Shown: in pieces, positions 43,423 to 55,700 of the stretch
Position numbering within the stretch: position 1 is the first letter of the stretch
How the letters are laid out: every line of letters starts with the position of its first letter
Notes under the pieces: generated by a model
Told to the model about the DNA's origin: nothing
Database searches by the model: none
Seen by the model: the letters and a program-made list of their open reading frames with translations, nothing else
Made by a program: the position numbers and the translations under genes
Assembly (NCBI RefSeq): GCF_000423745.1
Contig: NZ_AUIO01000002.1
Location: forward strand, 1 to 64,000
Length of the DNA: 64,000 bases
Reading direction: 5' to 3'
Origin: Streptococcus plurextorum DSM 22810
Lineage (GTDB): Bacteria; Bacillota; Bacilli; Lactobacillales; Streptococcaceae

Positions 43423-45342
43423 TTAAGCTAACTTGTGGAACATATGCCGAACCTTATCTATACGGCTATTCGGGCGGCGGGGTTGGCAAATAAATTTACC
43501 AATAGCTGGCTGGTATCCTTTTAACTCTGTCAAGCAGACTCCCTGCCCATTTGTGAAATTAGTTAAATCGTTCCTGTATTCTTGAATACATCTAGCAGGG
43601 ATTTCTCCTTTCAGAATGACCTCGTCATTCTTTATCTGAGTACTTACAATATCTGCACAATACCTTGGAGCATCATGATACGCCCGTGAGAGATATTCCT
43701 GCGGTGCATAAATTTCAAAGTGGAGATATGGCTCTAATAGTTCTGTCCCTGCTTTTTTTAAAGCCTGCTCCAATACGATAGGGGAAAGCAGCCGAAAGTC
43801 TGCGGGGGTACTTACAGGACTATAATACAATCCATATTCAAAACAGATTTTACAGTCTGTCACTTTCCATCCATACAGCCCCTGCTCGCAGCCATAAAGA
43901 ACCCCCTCCATAACCGCATTTTGGAACGATTGATTTAAATATCCAAGTGAAACTCTGCTTTCATACTGCACTCCGCTTCCAATAGGGAGCGGCTCTATGG
44001 ACAACCCGACAGAAGCCCAGAAAGGATTTGGCGGGACTTCTATGTGGATGGTATATTCTGCTTTTCTAAGCGGTCTTTCCAGATAAATAACCGAAGGCTC
44101 TTTCATAGCCACGCCCACATGATATTTTTCTTCTAATAGCGAACAAATAACTTCTAACTGTACTTTTCCCAAAAAAGATAACATAATCTCATGTGTAACA
44201 GTATCAATGTCAAAATGCAAAAGAGGGTCTGTATCAGCAATCTCTGCGAGGGCATTTAACAGGGCTTCCCTTTGCTCCGGCTTTTGCGGCTCTACCGTTG
44301 TCCGAAGTAATGGCATGGGATTATCAATCCGTGTTTTATGAGGCAGGAGTTTTTCATTTCCTAGAATGTCGTTCAGTTTCAAAGTATCATCAGCTAAAAT
44401 AACAATTTCTCCCGGATAAGCGGTGTCTGTCCGAACAATTTCCCCTTTGGATGGAATACGCATCTCTGTGATTTTCAGCTTTTCTCTCCCGGCCAGGGCC
44501 ACCGTATCCCGCAGGCGCAGCGTTCCGCTGTATAGCCGTAGATAGACACGCCGCTGGCCGCAATCTGTATACTCCACCTTGAAAACGCTGCCGCATAGGG
44601 CGGCGCTCCCCTGTTCCCCAATCGGTTGGAACAGCCCTGTCACCGCATCCATCAACGGTTGAATGCCAAGGCCCTTTTTGGCGCTGCCATAATAGACCGG
44701 GAACAGGGAGGCGTCTTGAACCCGCCGCTGTTCCTCCCGCACAAGTTTTTCCCGGCTGATTGGTTCTCCTGCGATATACTTTTCCAATAATTTATCGTTA
44801 TTTTCGATGACCGCATCCCATGCTTCTATGTCGGTATTTTCCTCCAGGACTATTTCCGGGGACAGCGACACCGTCTGCTTGATGATAATATCGGCGGAGA
44901 GCTTATCCCGAACAGACTGAACCACGCTCTGCAAATCAACGCCAGCCTGGTCGATCTTGTTGATAAAGATAACGGTGGGAATGTTCATTTTCCGCAGGGC
45001 ATGGAACAGAATACGGGTCTGGGCCTGCACGCCATCTTTAGCGGAGATCACCAAGATGGCCCCATCTAAAACAGCCAAAGAGCGGTACACCTCCGCCAAA
45101 AAATCCATATGGCCTGGCGTATCTATAATGTTGACTTTTACATCCTCCCACTGAAAAGATGTCACTGCTGTCTGGATAGTGATTCCCCTTTGACGCTCCA
45201 AATTCATTGTATCTGTCCTTGTTGTGCCTTTATCTACGCTCCCTGGTTCTGCAATTGCACCACTGGTATACAATAAACTCTCCGTTAATGTTGTCTTTCC
45301 TGCGTCAACGTGAGCCAGAATGCCTAAGTTAATTATTTTCAT
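43423..45342 (-). CDS. tet(O/W/32/O): Ribosomal protection tetracycline resistance protein, mosaic Tet(O/W/32/O)
   Basis: A 639-residue EF-G-like GTPase: G1 [10 protein letters not shown]2 [10 protein letters not shown]3 DTPGHMDF, G4 NKIDQ, with the elongation-factor C-terminal domains. It removes tetracycline from the ribosome. The start (to about residue 85) and the second half ([13 protein letters not shown]... to HMFHKLA) read like Tet(O), while the middle ([38 protein letters not shown]) reads like Tet(W)/Tet(32). Base composition agrees: about 44450-45170 is clearly GC-richer than both ends. Identification as this mosaic is from memory of the parents. Confidence 0.92.
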   Translation of the reverse strand: MKIINLGILAHVDAGKTTLTESLLYTSGAIAEPGSVDKGTTRTDTMNLERQRGITIQTAVTSFQWEDVKVNIIDTPGHMDFLAEVYRSLAVLDGAILVISAKDGVQAQTRILFHALRKMNIPTVIFINKIDQAGVDLQSVVQSVRDKLSADIIIKQTVSLSPEIVLEENTDIEAWDAVIENNDKLLEKYIAGEPISREKLVREEQRRVQDASLFPVYYGSAKKGLGIQPLMDAVTGLFQPIGEQGSAALCGSVFKVEYTDCGQRRVYLRLYSGTLRLRDTVALAGREKLKITEMRIPSKGEIVRTDTAYPGEIVILADDTLKLNDILGNEKLLPHKTRIDNPMPLLRTTVEPQKPEQREALLNALAEIADTDPLLHFDIDTVTHEIMLSFLGKVQLEVICSLLEEKYHVGVAMKEPSVIYLERPLRKAEYTIHIEVPPNPFWASVGLSIEPLPIGSGVQYESRVSLGYLNQSFQNAVMEGVLYGCEQGLYGWKVTDCKICFEYGLYYSPVSTPADFRLLSPIVLEQALKKAGTELLEPYLHFEIYAPQEYLSRAYHDAPRYCADIVSTQIKNDEVILKGEIPARCIQEYRNDLTNFTNGQGVCLTELKGYQPAIGKFICQPRRPNSRIDKVRHMFHKLA

Positions 45343-45608
45343 GTGATTTTCCTCCTATCAACACCCAAAAAAGGGCATAAAAATACCCAGTGATAAATAC
45401 TCCTATCACTGGGTAAATAACTCCAATAGCCCCAAAACACTTATATGTTTTCGGGCATATAAAATTACATGATAAAAGTATTCTTAAACTGGGTACAAAA
45501 AACTAAGCCCCATATTAAAAGTGAAACGGGACTGCTACTTTTTGTTCCCACTATCAAATTGACAGTTTATTTAAGAATACCTTGCCGCATATTTATTAAC
45601 TCCTTGTA
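45343..45608 (-). promoter_or_regulatory. tet leader with attenuator and short leader peptide
   Basis: A leader of about 270 bases, as for tet(M)/tet(O). A short frame MRQGILK-stop follows AGGAG near 45600. A hairpin TACCCAGTGATA...TATCACTGGGTA with T-run at about 45385-45418 (minus strand) is a transcription terminator just before the gene, indicating attenuation that ribosome slowing by tetracycline could relieve. Confidence 0.75.
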
Positions 45609-45622
45609 TAATACTGAATCTA

Positions 45623-45651
45623 ATTATATTCCTTAACCCTTTATTTGTCAA
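45623..45651 (-). promoter_or_regulatory. tet promoter
   Basis: TTGACA (45646-45651), 17 bases, TATAAT (45623-45628) on the minus strand: a consensus sigma-A promoter ahead of the tet leader. Confidence 0.88.
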
Positions 45652-45667
45652 GCTGACAAACTAAAGC

Positions 45668-45703
45668 AGAAAAAGCGGCAGGATTTCCCCCTGCCACTAA
45701 TCA
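45668..45703 (-). terminator. Terminator downstream of tnpV
   Basis: GTGGCAGG...CCTGCCGC hairpin followed by TTTTTC on the minus strand, between tnpV and the tet promoter; it insulates the two. Confidence 0.75.
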
Positions 45704-45708
45704 TCTGT

Positions 45709-46083
45709 TTATGCAAAAATAATTTCCTTTTCCACAATCTCCCTCGCACAAGCCCTTATGTTATTGAGGCATCCTGTCCATTCTAAGGCGTTTTCTGCCT
45801 TTAGCTGTTCCGTTATGCCCTGTGCCTGTTTCATACCCTCTATGAGCCTTTCAAAGCGTTCCTGTGCCTGTCTGTCAATGTCGGCAAGGTAAGCGTTAAG
45901 TCTGCCGCTTGTAAGAAGATTGGTGTATGTAACTTTGCAGTGATGCTTCAGATAATCCAAATGCCGCTGTCCCCAGATGCCTATCGGCTGTTCTTCTTCG
46001 GCGGGTACAGTTAAGCACGGTATTAAATAATCGCCTTGCCTTTCGTATTTGCCGCCCATTTCCTCAAAAATTGTCTTTGCCAT
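45709..46083 (-). CDS. tnpV: TnpV-type transposon protein
   Basis: A 124-residue protein: MAKTIFEEMGGKYERQGDYL, then PIGIWGQRHLDYLKHHCKVT, LLTSGRLNAYLADIDRQAQERF. This matches the TnpV protein of Tn4451/Tn4453-like elements, of unknown function and not needed for excision. It marks one end of the inserted element; the helicase gene joins about 50 bases upstream. The RBS GGAGG is five to ten bases before ATG. Confidence 0.88.
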   Translation of the reverse strand: MAKTIFEEMGGKYERQGDYLIPCLTVPAEEEQPIGIWGQRHLDYLKHHCKVTYTNLLTSGRLNAYLADIDRQAQERFERLIEGMKQAQGITEQLKAENALEWTGCLNNIRACAREIVEKEIIFA

Positions 46084-49000
46084 TGTCTGTTACCTCCACA
46101 TTCTTTTTTATTTTGAATGTCCGCAAAATCCGTCCTACATCAGAAGGACGCCAGGGAACATCTAAGTGGTGGACAGCTTTCATGCGTGATTGCACGTTTA
46201 GACCCGTTCCACCTTTTTCAGTCGAAGCCATGAGAATCCGTACTTCCCCACTATTGACCTTTCGTGAGAGAGAGTTTTTCTTCTCATCGGTATTGGCATC
46301 ATGCACAAAGGCAATTTCTTCTTTTGGAATCCCTCGATCAACCAGCAAAGCTTTCAGTTCGTTGTAGACATCAAACCCTTCTTCCTTACTTTTAGGGGTT
46401 CCAATATCAGAGAAAATCATCTGAGTGGCTTTGTCTCCAGCTCCATCACGGTAAATCCGATCGACATTATCGACCACTTGAAGGACTTTCTGATTGTCCG
46501 CTAAGGTATAAGCAGGGTCAATCAACCGCATATCAATGGCTAGTTTTCTGGCTTCTCCTGTGATTTTAAGCATGTTATCTCTACTTGGATCAACACTACC
46601 TGACTTGATAGCGTCCGAACGCTCTACCAGCTCTTCTAAATAGTATTTCTGAGCTTGCGTCAACTCGCTTTCCACCGCAATAATTTTAGCTTCAGGTACA
46701 GGTAAATCAAGCATGTCTGAGGTCTGAATATCGGCAGTTTCCTTATAGATTCGCATGAGTTCAGGCAAGTTGACAAATTTCTTGAACCGTTTCTTAGGTT
46801 GGTACTTATCACCTGTCGGTGCTAGTTCCATGGAGTTTTCGATATTCCCAAAAGCCCCAACCCATGAATCAAAATTAGAGACCTGGTATCGCTCTAAAAC
46901 ATCAGGTTGAATGTAATTCATCATGGTGAAAAGTTCACTGATGGAGTTTGAGACTGGCGTTCCTGTCGCAAAAACAACATTTCTATCGCCATGCTCTGCC
47001 TGAACCTGTCTCACTTTCATTTCCATATCCACGTTCTTTTTTGAAGTTGTGTTGGTAATGCCAGCTACATTCCCAAGTCCAGTGATTGGACGGATATTCT
47101 TAAAGTGATGAGCCTCATCCACAAAGAGAAAATCAATGCCAAGGTTTTCAAATTCGATAAAGGTATCCCGCTCCAGTTTTTGGAGTTCTTCCAACTGGTG
47201 TTCCAATCCCTTAATTGAACGTTCCGCTTCTTTCACCGTATAATCACTGTCACTTCCTAGCTTGATTTCTCGGAGTTGCTCGAGTTTGTCATTGATATAG
47301 GCGACCTGTTTTTCACGACTCATCGGTATTTTCTCAAACTGGGAATCCCCAATGACAATGGCATCATAGTCCCCTGTAATAATCCGAGACACAAACTGCT
47401 TGCGTTTGGCTTTGGCAAAGTCTTTCTTAGTGGTCACATAGACTTTCTTGGTTGGGAAAAATTTCATGATTTCTTGACCAAACTGTGCAGTCAGACTAGA
47501 CGGCACCACATAAAGTGGTTTATGTACCATCCCCAATTCTTTCAATTTGAAACCAGCTCCAAGCATGGTCAAGGTTTTTCCAGACCCTACCTCGTGGGCT
47601 AGTAGAGCACGTTTTTCCTCGACAATTCGTTGAATGGCATTCTTTTGGTGAGGACGTAATGAAATATTCTGAGCAAGTCCATCAATGGTTAAATGACTAC
47701 CGTCATAGGTCTTTGATACTGAACGATTGTAAAGCCTATTATAGGTGTCTTCAATCATCTGTTGAACTTCTGGATACCTTGCTACAAAATCTTGAAAGAG
47801 TTCCTGTAGGTGTGTTTCCTTGGCACGCAGGACTGTTGTCTTCTCCACATCCGTCACATTCTTTTTCTTATCCCCTTCGACAACTTGTTTTGTGATGGTT
47901 GGTTGATTGGAATTCAGGAGATTCTCAAAGATTTTTCGACCACTATCATAGCGTGAAGCAGGGACACCTAAACTCCTATCCGTTGCGTTGGAATAGGTGT
48001 AGGCAAACTTAGATTGGTAAGTGATAACCCCGTCAATGGGACTGACTTCAAGGACTGTTGTTACTTCTAGGTCTGACAATTCATAGGCTTTCCCCATAAA
48101 GGTTTCTTGGGCAAATTTTCCGTAAACAGACAAGGGAATCCAGCGTGAACCGATTCGATAATCAATGTCTGCCAAGGTAATGCGGGCTGGTTTGACCGTT
48201 TCTAGTAGCCCTGAATAATGTGACCAGGCAAAGTCCTGATTGTCTTGTTTGACAAATAGGTCCACCACTTCTAACTTGCTAACAACATCACCTGACAGAA
48301 AGTCTTGACGAGAAACATAGGTCAGCTCCCCATTCAAATACTTCTCAGGATCAGGCATAATGAGGTCACCTAACTCCTCAATCAAGTTCATCTTCGATTC
48401 AACCTGATAGATAGACATCATATAATCGAAATCAACACCTCGACCATCAGCCAAGCTCGAATTTAAGGCATCAAGGGCAGTATGTACCTTTTTAACCTCT
48501 TTTTTAGGACGCACCAGAGCCTTTTCAAAAGCAAGGGACTTGGTGTAGATAACGGAGTTTCCACTTGGAACCGGACTTTCATCTTCCAAACTAGCAAGAA
48601 GCGAATACTTGTCATCACTATCAAAAAGATTGCGGTTCACAGCACTATTCAAATACCCATAGCGTTTGACAAAGCTATCATAGCTACGATTGAGTTTACC
48701 TAACAAGTGGTTAAAGGTCTTCTTATCATAGTCATAATAGCGTTGAATGGCAATGACTTCTTGGTAAGCATTGCGAATATCGACCATTCCTTTGATTCGT
48801 GCCACTTCTTTATCAGACAAAGGAGCTTCATAGAAAACTGTCTTTTTATAATATCCCTTAAACTGACCACGTTTGGCTGCATCATCTGTCACATAGACAT
48901 CCAGAGCAGTGTTATCAGTCACTTCTAAGGCATTAAAGCGATCAATCTGCTTTTGAGAATGTTTGGTGTCCCATGCTTTGAAGTTGCCCTCTTCATCGAC

Positions 49001-52000
49001 ATAGTAACTGATTTCTTCCGTCTTGGTTCCGACTCGAATGCCTTTATTATCTCGATAGTAAACTGTAGAACCCTGGTAACCAAAACTGTACTGACCCAGA
49101 TTCTCCCTCATTTCAGCTGGAATGGAGGTATCAATGACTTGTTTGATCAACACATCTGGATTAATGATGACCTCATTTCTATCAATCTCTCTTGGGGCTT
49201 TTACTTGATGTAGAGCTGCTTCAACACTTGCAATCAAGTCATCACTAGTCCCCTTAACAGAAAGTGTTCCTCCGTTAAAATTCCTGACCTCGTAGGTTCC
49301 TAGCACTTGGCTATTGTATTCTCCATCAAAGTAAAGATTGAGCCAAATGCGACTATCCTTGTCATAGCGAATGGAACCTGAAAAGGCTGAGTCGTCTGCC
49401 ACATATTCCTTGTTCAGGTGTTTCTGGAAGAATAACATATCCGTTGTGACACTCGTTCCCGCAATGGCCTTAAAGGCAGAATCAGGCAGTCGAACCCCAC
49501 CAAGAAATTCAGTTGTCTCACGAATATCTTGTAAAATATTTTCTGTTCGCTTATCCATAGTTCCTGTGGAAGAGATAATCGCTACTTGTCCACCATCATG
49601 GACCAAATCAAGTGACTTTTTGACAAAGTAGTCATGAATCATGTAAGGCTTATCGTACCTGTTATCCGCAATTCGTATATTGGCAAACGGCACATTTGAA
49701 ATCACCAAATCAAAACTATTGTCGTTAAAAGCTACCGTCTCAAAGCCCTTAATTTCAATGTGACTATTGGGATGAAGGTGTTTGGCTATAGCTCCTGTGA
49801 TGGTGTCTAACTCTACACCATATAACTCACTCTTTTCTCTTAAGTGTTTGGGCATTGCTGCAAAAAAATTCCCTGTTCCCATGGAAGGATCTAGGATTTT
49901 GCCACCTGTAAAGCCATCTCTTTCCAACTTATCCCACATCTGACGGATCAGGGCTGGGTCTGTGTAATAGGCTGTCAGAGAGGACTGTTTCATATCCGAA
50001 TACTCTTTATCTGTGACTATGCTTTTCAGTTCTTCTCGTTCCTTAGAAAATTTTGGATTATAGTCATCAAAAAATTCATTGGCTAGTCCACCCCAGCCTA
50101 CATACTTGGCAAGGAGTTCTTGTTCACTTGGTAAAGCATTGCGGTACTCCACTTCCAAATTTTTTACCAACCGAATTGCCGCGATGTTTGTCTCAACCTT
50201 ATCTCTAGCAGTCTTAGGATAAAAGTCCGTCAAATCTTCTGGAAAATAAAAGTCCGTTACTGGAATCTCTGGAATTGTTTCGACGACTTCCTCTTCAGGA
50301 ATTTGATTATCTGTTTCTTCAAGATCAGTATCGTTATGACCATTTTCTGAATCATCTGGTTCCAATAGTCCAATACTCTGAACTGGCTCCTCTTCCAGAA
50401 ATGAGAATAGGTTTAATTCTTGGTCCGCTTCTGCTAACTCTGTTTGTGGTTCTGCCTTTGGCTGATGAAGTGCCTGACTGACTTCTTCCCAGGTCCTCAC
50501 ATAAAGAACTGGATTTTGTTCAATGATATCCGAAAAATCATTAACTAACTCAATCCGAATCAAACCGTTCAATCGAGCATCGCTGACCGACATGACCTCA
50601 AAGTCCTGTCCCTTATAGGAAACCAATGACCCCAGAGGATAAGTGTCAAATACTCTCTGAACCAGTGGATTTTCCGCGAATTCTTCATCAACTACTTCTT
50701 TTCCCTCAGCTTTCTCTAGCTTGCTCTTCCAATTTCTAAAGGTCAAATCTGGCTGGTTGCCCTTATCTTTTTCAAAATACTCCGCATCTTCTCTGCTGAG
50801 TTCTTGGTGTAAAAAGGCGTAAGCAACTTGTCGCAACTCTTCAAGGGAAAGCTGGCTACCAAAGAAAAATTCAACCTTTTCATGACTTAGCCCCATTTGG
50901 AGTAGTTCTGTCGCAAGGGCTAGTTGAGTTACCGAGGCTTTGGGATAACCACCTAGTAAAGCAAGGTCCGCATTTTTTAAACGATAACGACCTGCCGCAT
51001 CCAATAAAATACCGACTCGGTCTGGGTCAAACTGAGATAGCTCAATCCCTAGCTGAGTCAATTTTTCTTGATTTTCTATCCTAATGGCTTGTCCAATTTT
51101 TTCTAATTCCTTTTCTTCGATTATAGTCAATGTTCTTTTCAACTCATAGGGACTGCCATCAGCTTCTAGATAGGTAAGTAACTCCTCGCCGTCAAAGACT
51201 GGTGTCATTTCCATCTCAGTATCAAAATCACCTCGTCTAAAACTTGCGACTTTGGAACGTTCATTTCGAATATGGTCAAAATATGTTAGAATCTCAAATT
51301 TACATTGTAATGACAACTCTTCATAAGCTGGCAGATGACTGGTTTTTCCTGTTTGAACATCTAGTTGAGACAAATCTACATCCAAACTAGCAATGATGAG
51401 AGAGCCGTCTTCTCTAAATGATATTGCTTGATTACTACTCACTTTGTGCTCATCAACAGTTTCTTCATTTTCTAGAACTATTTCATCAACTCCTGTTTCA
51501 AGCTCTGGCTCGTAAGTCAAGAGAAACTGTTCAATATCTCGGCTAATCCGATCTGCTAAATTATTAGCCACACGATAAACATTGACCAAATTAGCTCCCC
51601 TACTATTTTGTAATAGAGAATCTGGTGAAATAGTTTGGTAGTGTCCATTTGAGTCTAATAATTGAAAACGAGTGGCAAGATTGAACAAGGCCACTTCTAT
51701 CACCAAGTTTTTTTCAGACGGCGATAATTTGTCGAGTTTTTGAAGACCACTTTGGCCGAAAACTTGTGTATAGGTCAATAGATCATGAGCAGTATCATAA
51801 GGACTAGCCTGGACAAAAGCTGAAACATCTGTCTCAAAGTGAAGTACCTGAACAGATTTCTTAATTTCTTTCCTATTGGTTAAAAACTGACGAATAAGAC
51901 TTTCCCACTCCTCATCAAAATGCTCTGCTTGGTAATATAAAAATGCCTCAAGCAGGGCTCTATCACGAGGAATGGTGGCTCTCATCATTTGTAGTAAGAC

Positions 52001-52012
52001 TTCTTGATTCAT
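46064..52012 (-). pseudogene. 5' part of the giant SNF2-helicase/DNA-methylase gene, interrupted
   Basis: ATG at 52012 is preceded by GGGAGGG. About 1960 codons of the native gene remain: an N-terminal region of unknown fold, an N6-adenine methylase-like domain (DPSMGTGNFFAAMPKHL, then FDLVISNVPFANIRI as the NPPF-like motif, about residues 700-800), and the SNF2 ATPase lobes (ALLAHEVGSGKTLTMLGAG, FLFVDEAHHFKNI, FATGTPVSNSISELF, ASTEKGGTGLNVQS). At about 46135, after DVPWRPSDV, the frame enters the inserted element and stops at 46064, so motif VI is missing. The 3' part is at 35009-35954. The intact protein would have about 2270 residues and is conserved in this ICE family. Confidence 0.9.
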
Positions 52013-52061
52013 TTTTCCCTCCCATTTCAAAAAGGCTGAGAGTGTTTCTCAGCCCTTTGTG

Positions 52062-52613
52062 TTAATCTAGGACCAAGGCTCGTTGGTCACTTTCTTGTAG
52101 AATACCTTCCATTACAGTTGCCACATAGTGTTGTAAAAAATGACTTTTCTGGTCTAGTAAATCTTTTTGCAAGGCAAGGTGAACCAAATCTCCAAAATAA
52201 TCCTGACTGGAAATAGCCAAGTCCTGTTGAATCATGGCCTGTAAGATTTCAAGGCTAAGTGGTGAATAATCGTCACTATCCAAAACCTCATACTGTTCCA
52301 AGGTGTCTGAGAGACTATTTGAGGACATTAAATCCATAATAAAACTAGAGCCTTCCCCTGTTCGGTACAACTTTTCCAGAATGTCAGTCATATCTGCCTG
52401 TACTTCATCCTGATAACTATCCACTTTAACTCGTAGCTCATCACTAATCAAGGACAGGTCATCTTCGTCCATATAATCTTGATAAACCTGATTGAGGATT
52501 GTTCTATCAGAAATACTTAATTCCAAAGAGAGAAAGGCTTTGATAAACTCTTGGTAATCGGACTTCTCCATTTCAGATAAAGCCTCTTTCATGGTGTCAA
52601 AGTTCCAAGTCAT
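52062..52613 (-). CDS. Hypothetical acidic ICE protein
   Basis: A 183-residue, strongly acidic helical protein starting MTWNFDTMKEALSEMEKSDY; AAAGGAG seven bases before ATG supports this start over the overlapping GTG. No membrane segment or known motif. The tail of the frameshifted calcium-loop gene overlaps its start. Probably an ICE core gene of unknown function. Confidence 0.75.
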   Translation of the reverse strand: MTWNFDTMKEALSEMEKSDYQEFIKAFLSLELSISDRTILNQVYQDYMDEDDLSLISDELRVKVDSYQDEVQADMTDILEKLYRTGEGSSFIMDLMSSNSLSDTLEQYEVLDSDDYSPLSLEILQAMIQQDLAISSQDYFGDLVHLALQKDLLDQKSHFLQHYVATVMEGILQESDQRALVLD

Positions 52614-52664
52614 CACACAACTCCTTTTGTGGGACTAGTGGTGAATGTCCAGATTGTAGCTCTT

Positions 52665-52787
52665 CTAAATCAGCTGACCATCACCATCTGTATCAACAGA
52701 CTGCGGATTGGTTCCGAAAGCCAGTTCCTGAGCATCTGTCAAACCATCTTGGTCTGAATCCTTTTCATAAATAGTTTTTGGATTCAT
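52665..52787 (-). pseudogene. Small EF-hand-like protein with a frameshift
   Basis: The frame MNPKTIYEKDSDQDGLTDAQ...NPQSVDTDGDGQLI-stop (40 residues) has two DxDxDG calcium loops of the thrombospondin-3/EF-hand-like kind. After DGDG, a neighbouring frame continues DLEELQSGHSPLVPQKELCD to a stop overlapping the next gene. One missing base near 52672-52676 would explain the early stop; the intact protein would be about 63 residues. It begins one base after the stop of the adhesin gene. Confidence 0.65.
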
Positions 52788-55700
52788 CTACTTCTCCTCC
52801 TTTTTCTTCAGTCCATAAGCCGTACCAAGTAGAATACCAGCTCCAATCAAGCCCAAAAGGGATTCCTGTTCCCCTGTATTTGGCAAAACGCTAGCTGGAA
52901 CAGGTGGTTCTATAGTCTCAATTGGTGGTTGAGGTGGTGTGGGTTGATTTGGACTTGGTTCTTCAGGTTGAGGTGTATGTGTTACAACTGTATTTGAGCT
53001 GATGACATAGCCATTCACTGTATGGAGATAGGTATTCTCCACCTGACCAGTCGCAATCCGTTTCATCTGCAGGTAAACATCTGCCTGAAAAGCTGAATCA
53101 TCAGAGATAGTCTCTAAGAAGGATTTATCAAATGAAATTGACACTAGGCCATTTTCTGTATCTACCTGTTGCAAGGTATATTTCGTGACTTCCGTTCCTT
53201 CTTTTAAGACAGAACCGTCTTTGAGGGTGACATCCGTCATCAGATAGCTGCGATAAACACCATTATACTCATCATGCTTTTCATCATAGTTATCTTCAAA
53301 GCCATATTCAAATAAATCAGTCGCACGATTGCTTGGAATCAATGCTCCAACCAAGCGATAGTTAAAGGTTTGATGCAAGGCCACTTCTTTCCCGTCAAGG
53401 CTCTCATCTTTATGAGACAAGTCAATCACCACATCTTTTTGTGGGTCTAGTTTGGGAACATTATTGACCACTGTTTCCGTGACATAGGCCAAGCCAAAAT
53501 CAATCTGATAGGCTGTATTTTCATACTGACCACCTGTTTTGGTCAACTCATTTTTAACAGTCATCGGAAGCGTGACAACTAAGGTTTGACCAGTCTTCAC
53601 ATAGGTCTCATAAAAGGTTTTGGGATCATCGCTACTAAGGACCTGAATGGCTCCTTTAGGTGTAAACTGACGTTTAGCCATGGCATCTTGGACGACTTTC
53701 GGAGCTTCTGACAAACTAGCGTAGGTGCTGACAGAGATACCAGATACACGATTGCCATCCTTATCCAAAACTTGAATGCCATCAGGATTTAGGGTAAGGG
53801 CTTCTTCTGGGTAATCGTCTACCATGTAAAATCCCTTGGCAAGAACATCATCCGTCACGACCATGTCCTTGTATTGATTGTAATCCAAGACAATTTTGTA
53901 ATAATTGACCGTATTCGGAAGAACAGTCTTTCCATCAATTGAAATACCTTCTTGATTGGTATTAGACTTATGTGGAGTTACTTTAGGGACAAAATTGGTC
54001 ACCGTGTTGGTTTCATAGGCTTGCCCAAAGTCCACCTGATAAGCCACGTTTTCATAAGACTTCCCTGAATTAAGCATGGTTTCCAAAACCATCATCGGAG
54101 TGACAATGGTAATATTCTCCCCCTTGGTCACATAAGATTCAAAAAAGACTTGTGGGTCCTCAGGCATGAAAACTTGGAAAGCTCCTTTAGGCTGAATTTT
54201 TTGTTTCGAAAGGGCTGCTTGTAGCGTTTTAGGAGCTTCAGTTAATTGAGAATAAGACTTCACCGTGATTCCTGAAACTGTTTTGCCATCAGATGTGACA
54301 AACTGAATAGCTGCTTCATCCGGCAATAAAGCTTCTTCTGGATAATCATCCACAAAGTAAAAACCTTGTGCAATCTGAGAGTTGTCTGCTTTAATCCCTC
54401 GGTATTGGTCCAAGTCCCATGAGAGAGTATAGTGATTTTGACTTCCCACTAACATGGGCTTCCCATTGATGTCCACTTTGTCTTTATTGAGGTTCTGTTT
54501 CTTGGGTTCTGGAGAAACAAGGGTGTTGGTCACTTCCTTGGTTTCATAGCCATTTCCAAAATCAACTTGATAAGCCTTGTTTGTATAGATCTTAGTTTGA
54601 CCATAGAGACTATCTTTCACCGTCATTTTGGTCAAAAGAGCTAAAGAAGTTCCTGTTTGAACATACTGGTCATAAAAGGCTTGGTTGTCATCCGGCAAAA
54701 AGACTTGAAAGGCACCTGTCGGTGTAATCTTAGCACGAGCTAATTTATCTTGAAGGTCTTTAGGGGCTTCATTTAGTGAAGCATAGTTTTTAACCGTTAT
54801 TCCTGATACCTTCTGACCATCAAGGGTTGTTATAGCCGTGCCATTTTCCACCACATCGAGCACTTCCTCTGGGTAATCGTCCACAAAGAAGAAGCCTCGT
54901 GCAATTGTCTCTTTAGCAGAACGATCTCCCTTATACTGGTCCAAATCCCAAATCAATCGGTAGTGGTTGGTTGTGCCAAGGGCTACGACCATGTCATTAA
55001 TGAGGACACCATCCGCATTTTCATTGTTTTTATCTGGTGTAATGAGTGTGGTTGTCTCCCCATCACCTGGTGTACGAACCGTTACAACATTTGAAGTGAC
55101 TGTGTAAGCATTGGTTGTACCCTTGTTCAAAAGGAGTTTGTAACTATTGGAATAGGTTGCCCCATCATTTTGAACAGAACCATAGAGTTTTGGAGCGGTC
55201 AGTTGATAAACCTTGGTTAAATCTTTATTTACCTCCTGCAACAAGTTTTCCTTTGCGGTCAAGGTCACAAAATTCTTAGTCTCATCAAAGCTAAGGACAT
55301 AGTTTCCATTCTCTTTTTGTGTTGTTTCCTTATCAAATAGGTAACCAGCAGGCAAGTAGTCCTCAAAAATGAGACTAGTCGTTTGGGCACGATTGGGCGA
55401 TAAGGCATCAACTGTTAAGGGATAAATCACCGTTGAATCTTTTGCGACAGTTTTCTCATGAAGATTAGCTTGGTCACTATTGACCACTTCTTTCATAATC
55501 TCTGGAGTTGTCGTCAAACGGTACGCATGATAATGGACAGTTGGTACTTGTGGTGGCGTTGGAAGTTCTTTTGGAATAGGTCTGACAGGTAAGGTTACCT
55601 TAGTCAAGGTCAGATTAGGCTGCACTACTTCATCCAAAGGCTTTGGCGTGAAGGTCACAGGCTTTTCTGGTGTAAAAGTTTTTGGAATATAGATATCTGG

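Larger units (their letters stand above)
35955..46135. mobile_element. TnpX/TnpV-type integrative element inserted in the helicase gene
   Basis: The helicase coding sequence is continuous on both sides of this ~10.2-kb block, and tnpX and tnpV lie at its two ends, as in Tn4451/Tn4453-like elements. Cargo: mosaic tet gene, KTR protein, sigma-like genes, zeta toxin, erm(B). A plasmid-derived segment (about 37766-41180) replaces the original centre and has destroyed tnpX. No relaxase gene is left in it. Exact end dinucleotides could not be fixed by eye. Confidence 0.82.

Noticed and set aside
46071..50481. Plus-strand frames across the helicase gene
   Set aside because: Antisense to a long minus-strand gene with clear SNF2 and methylase motifs.
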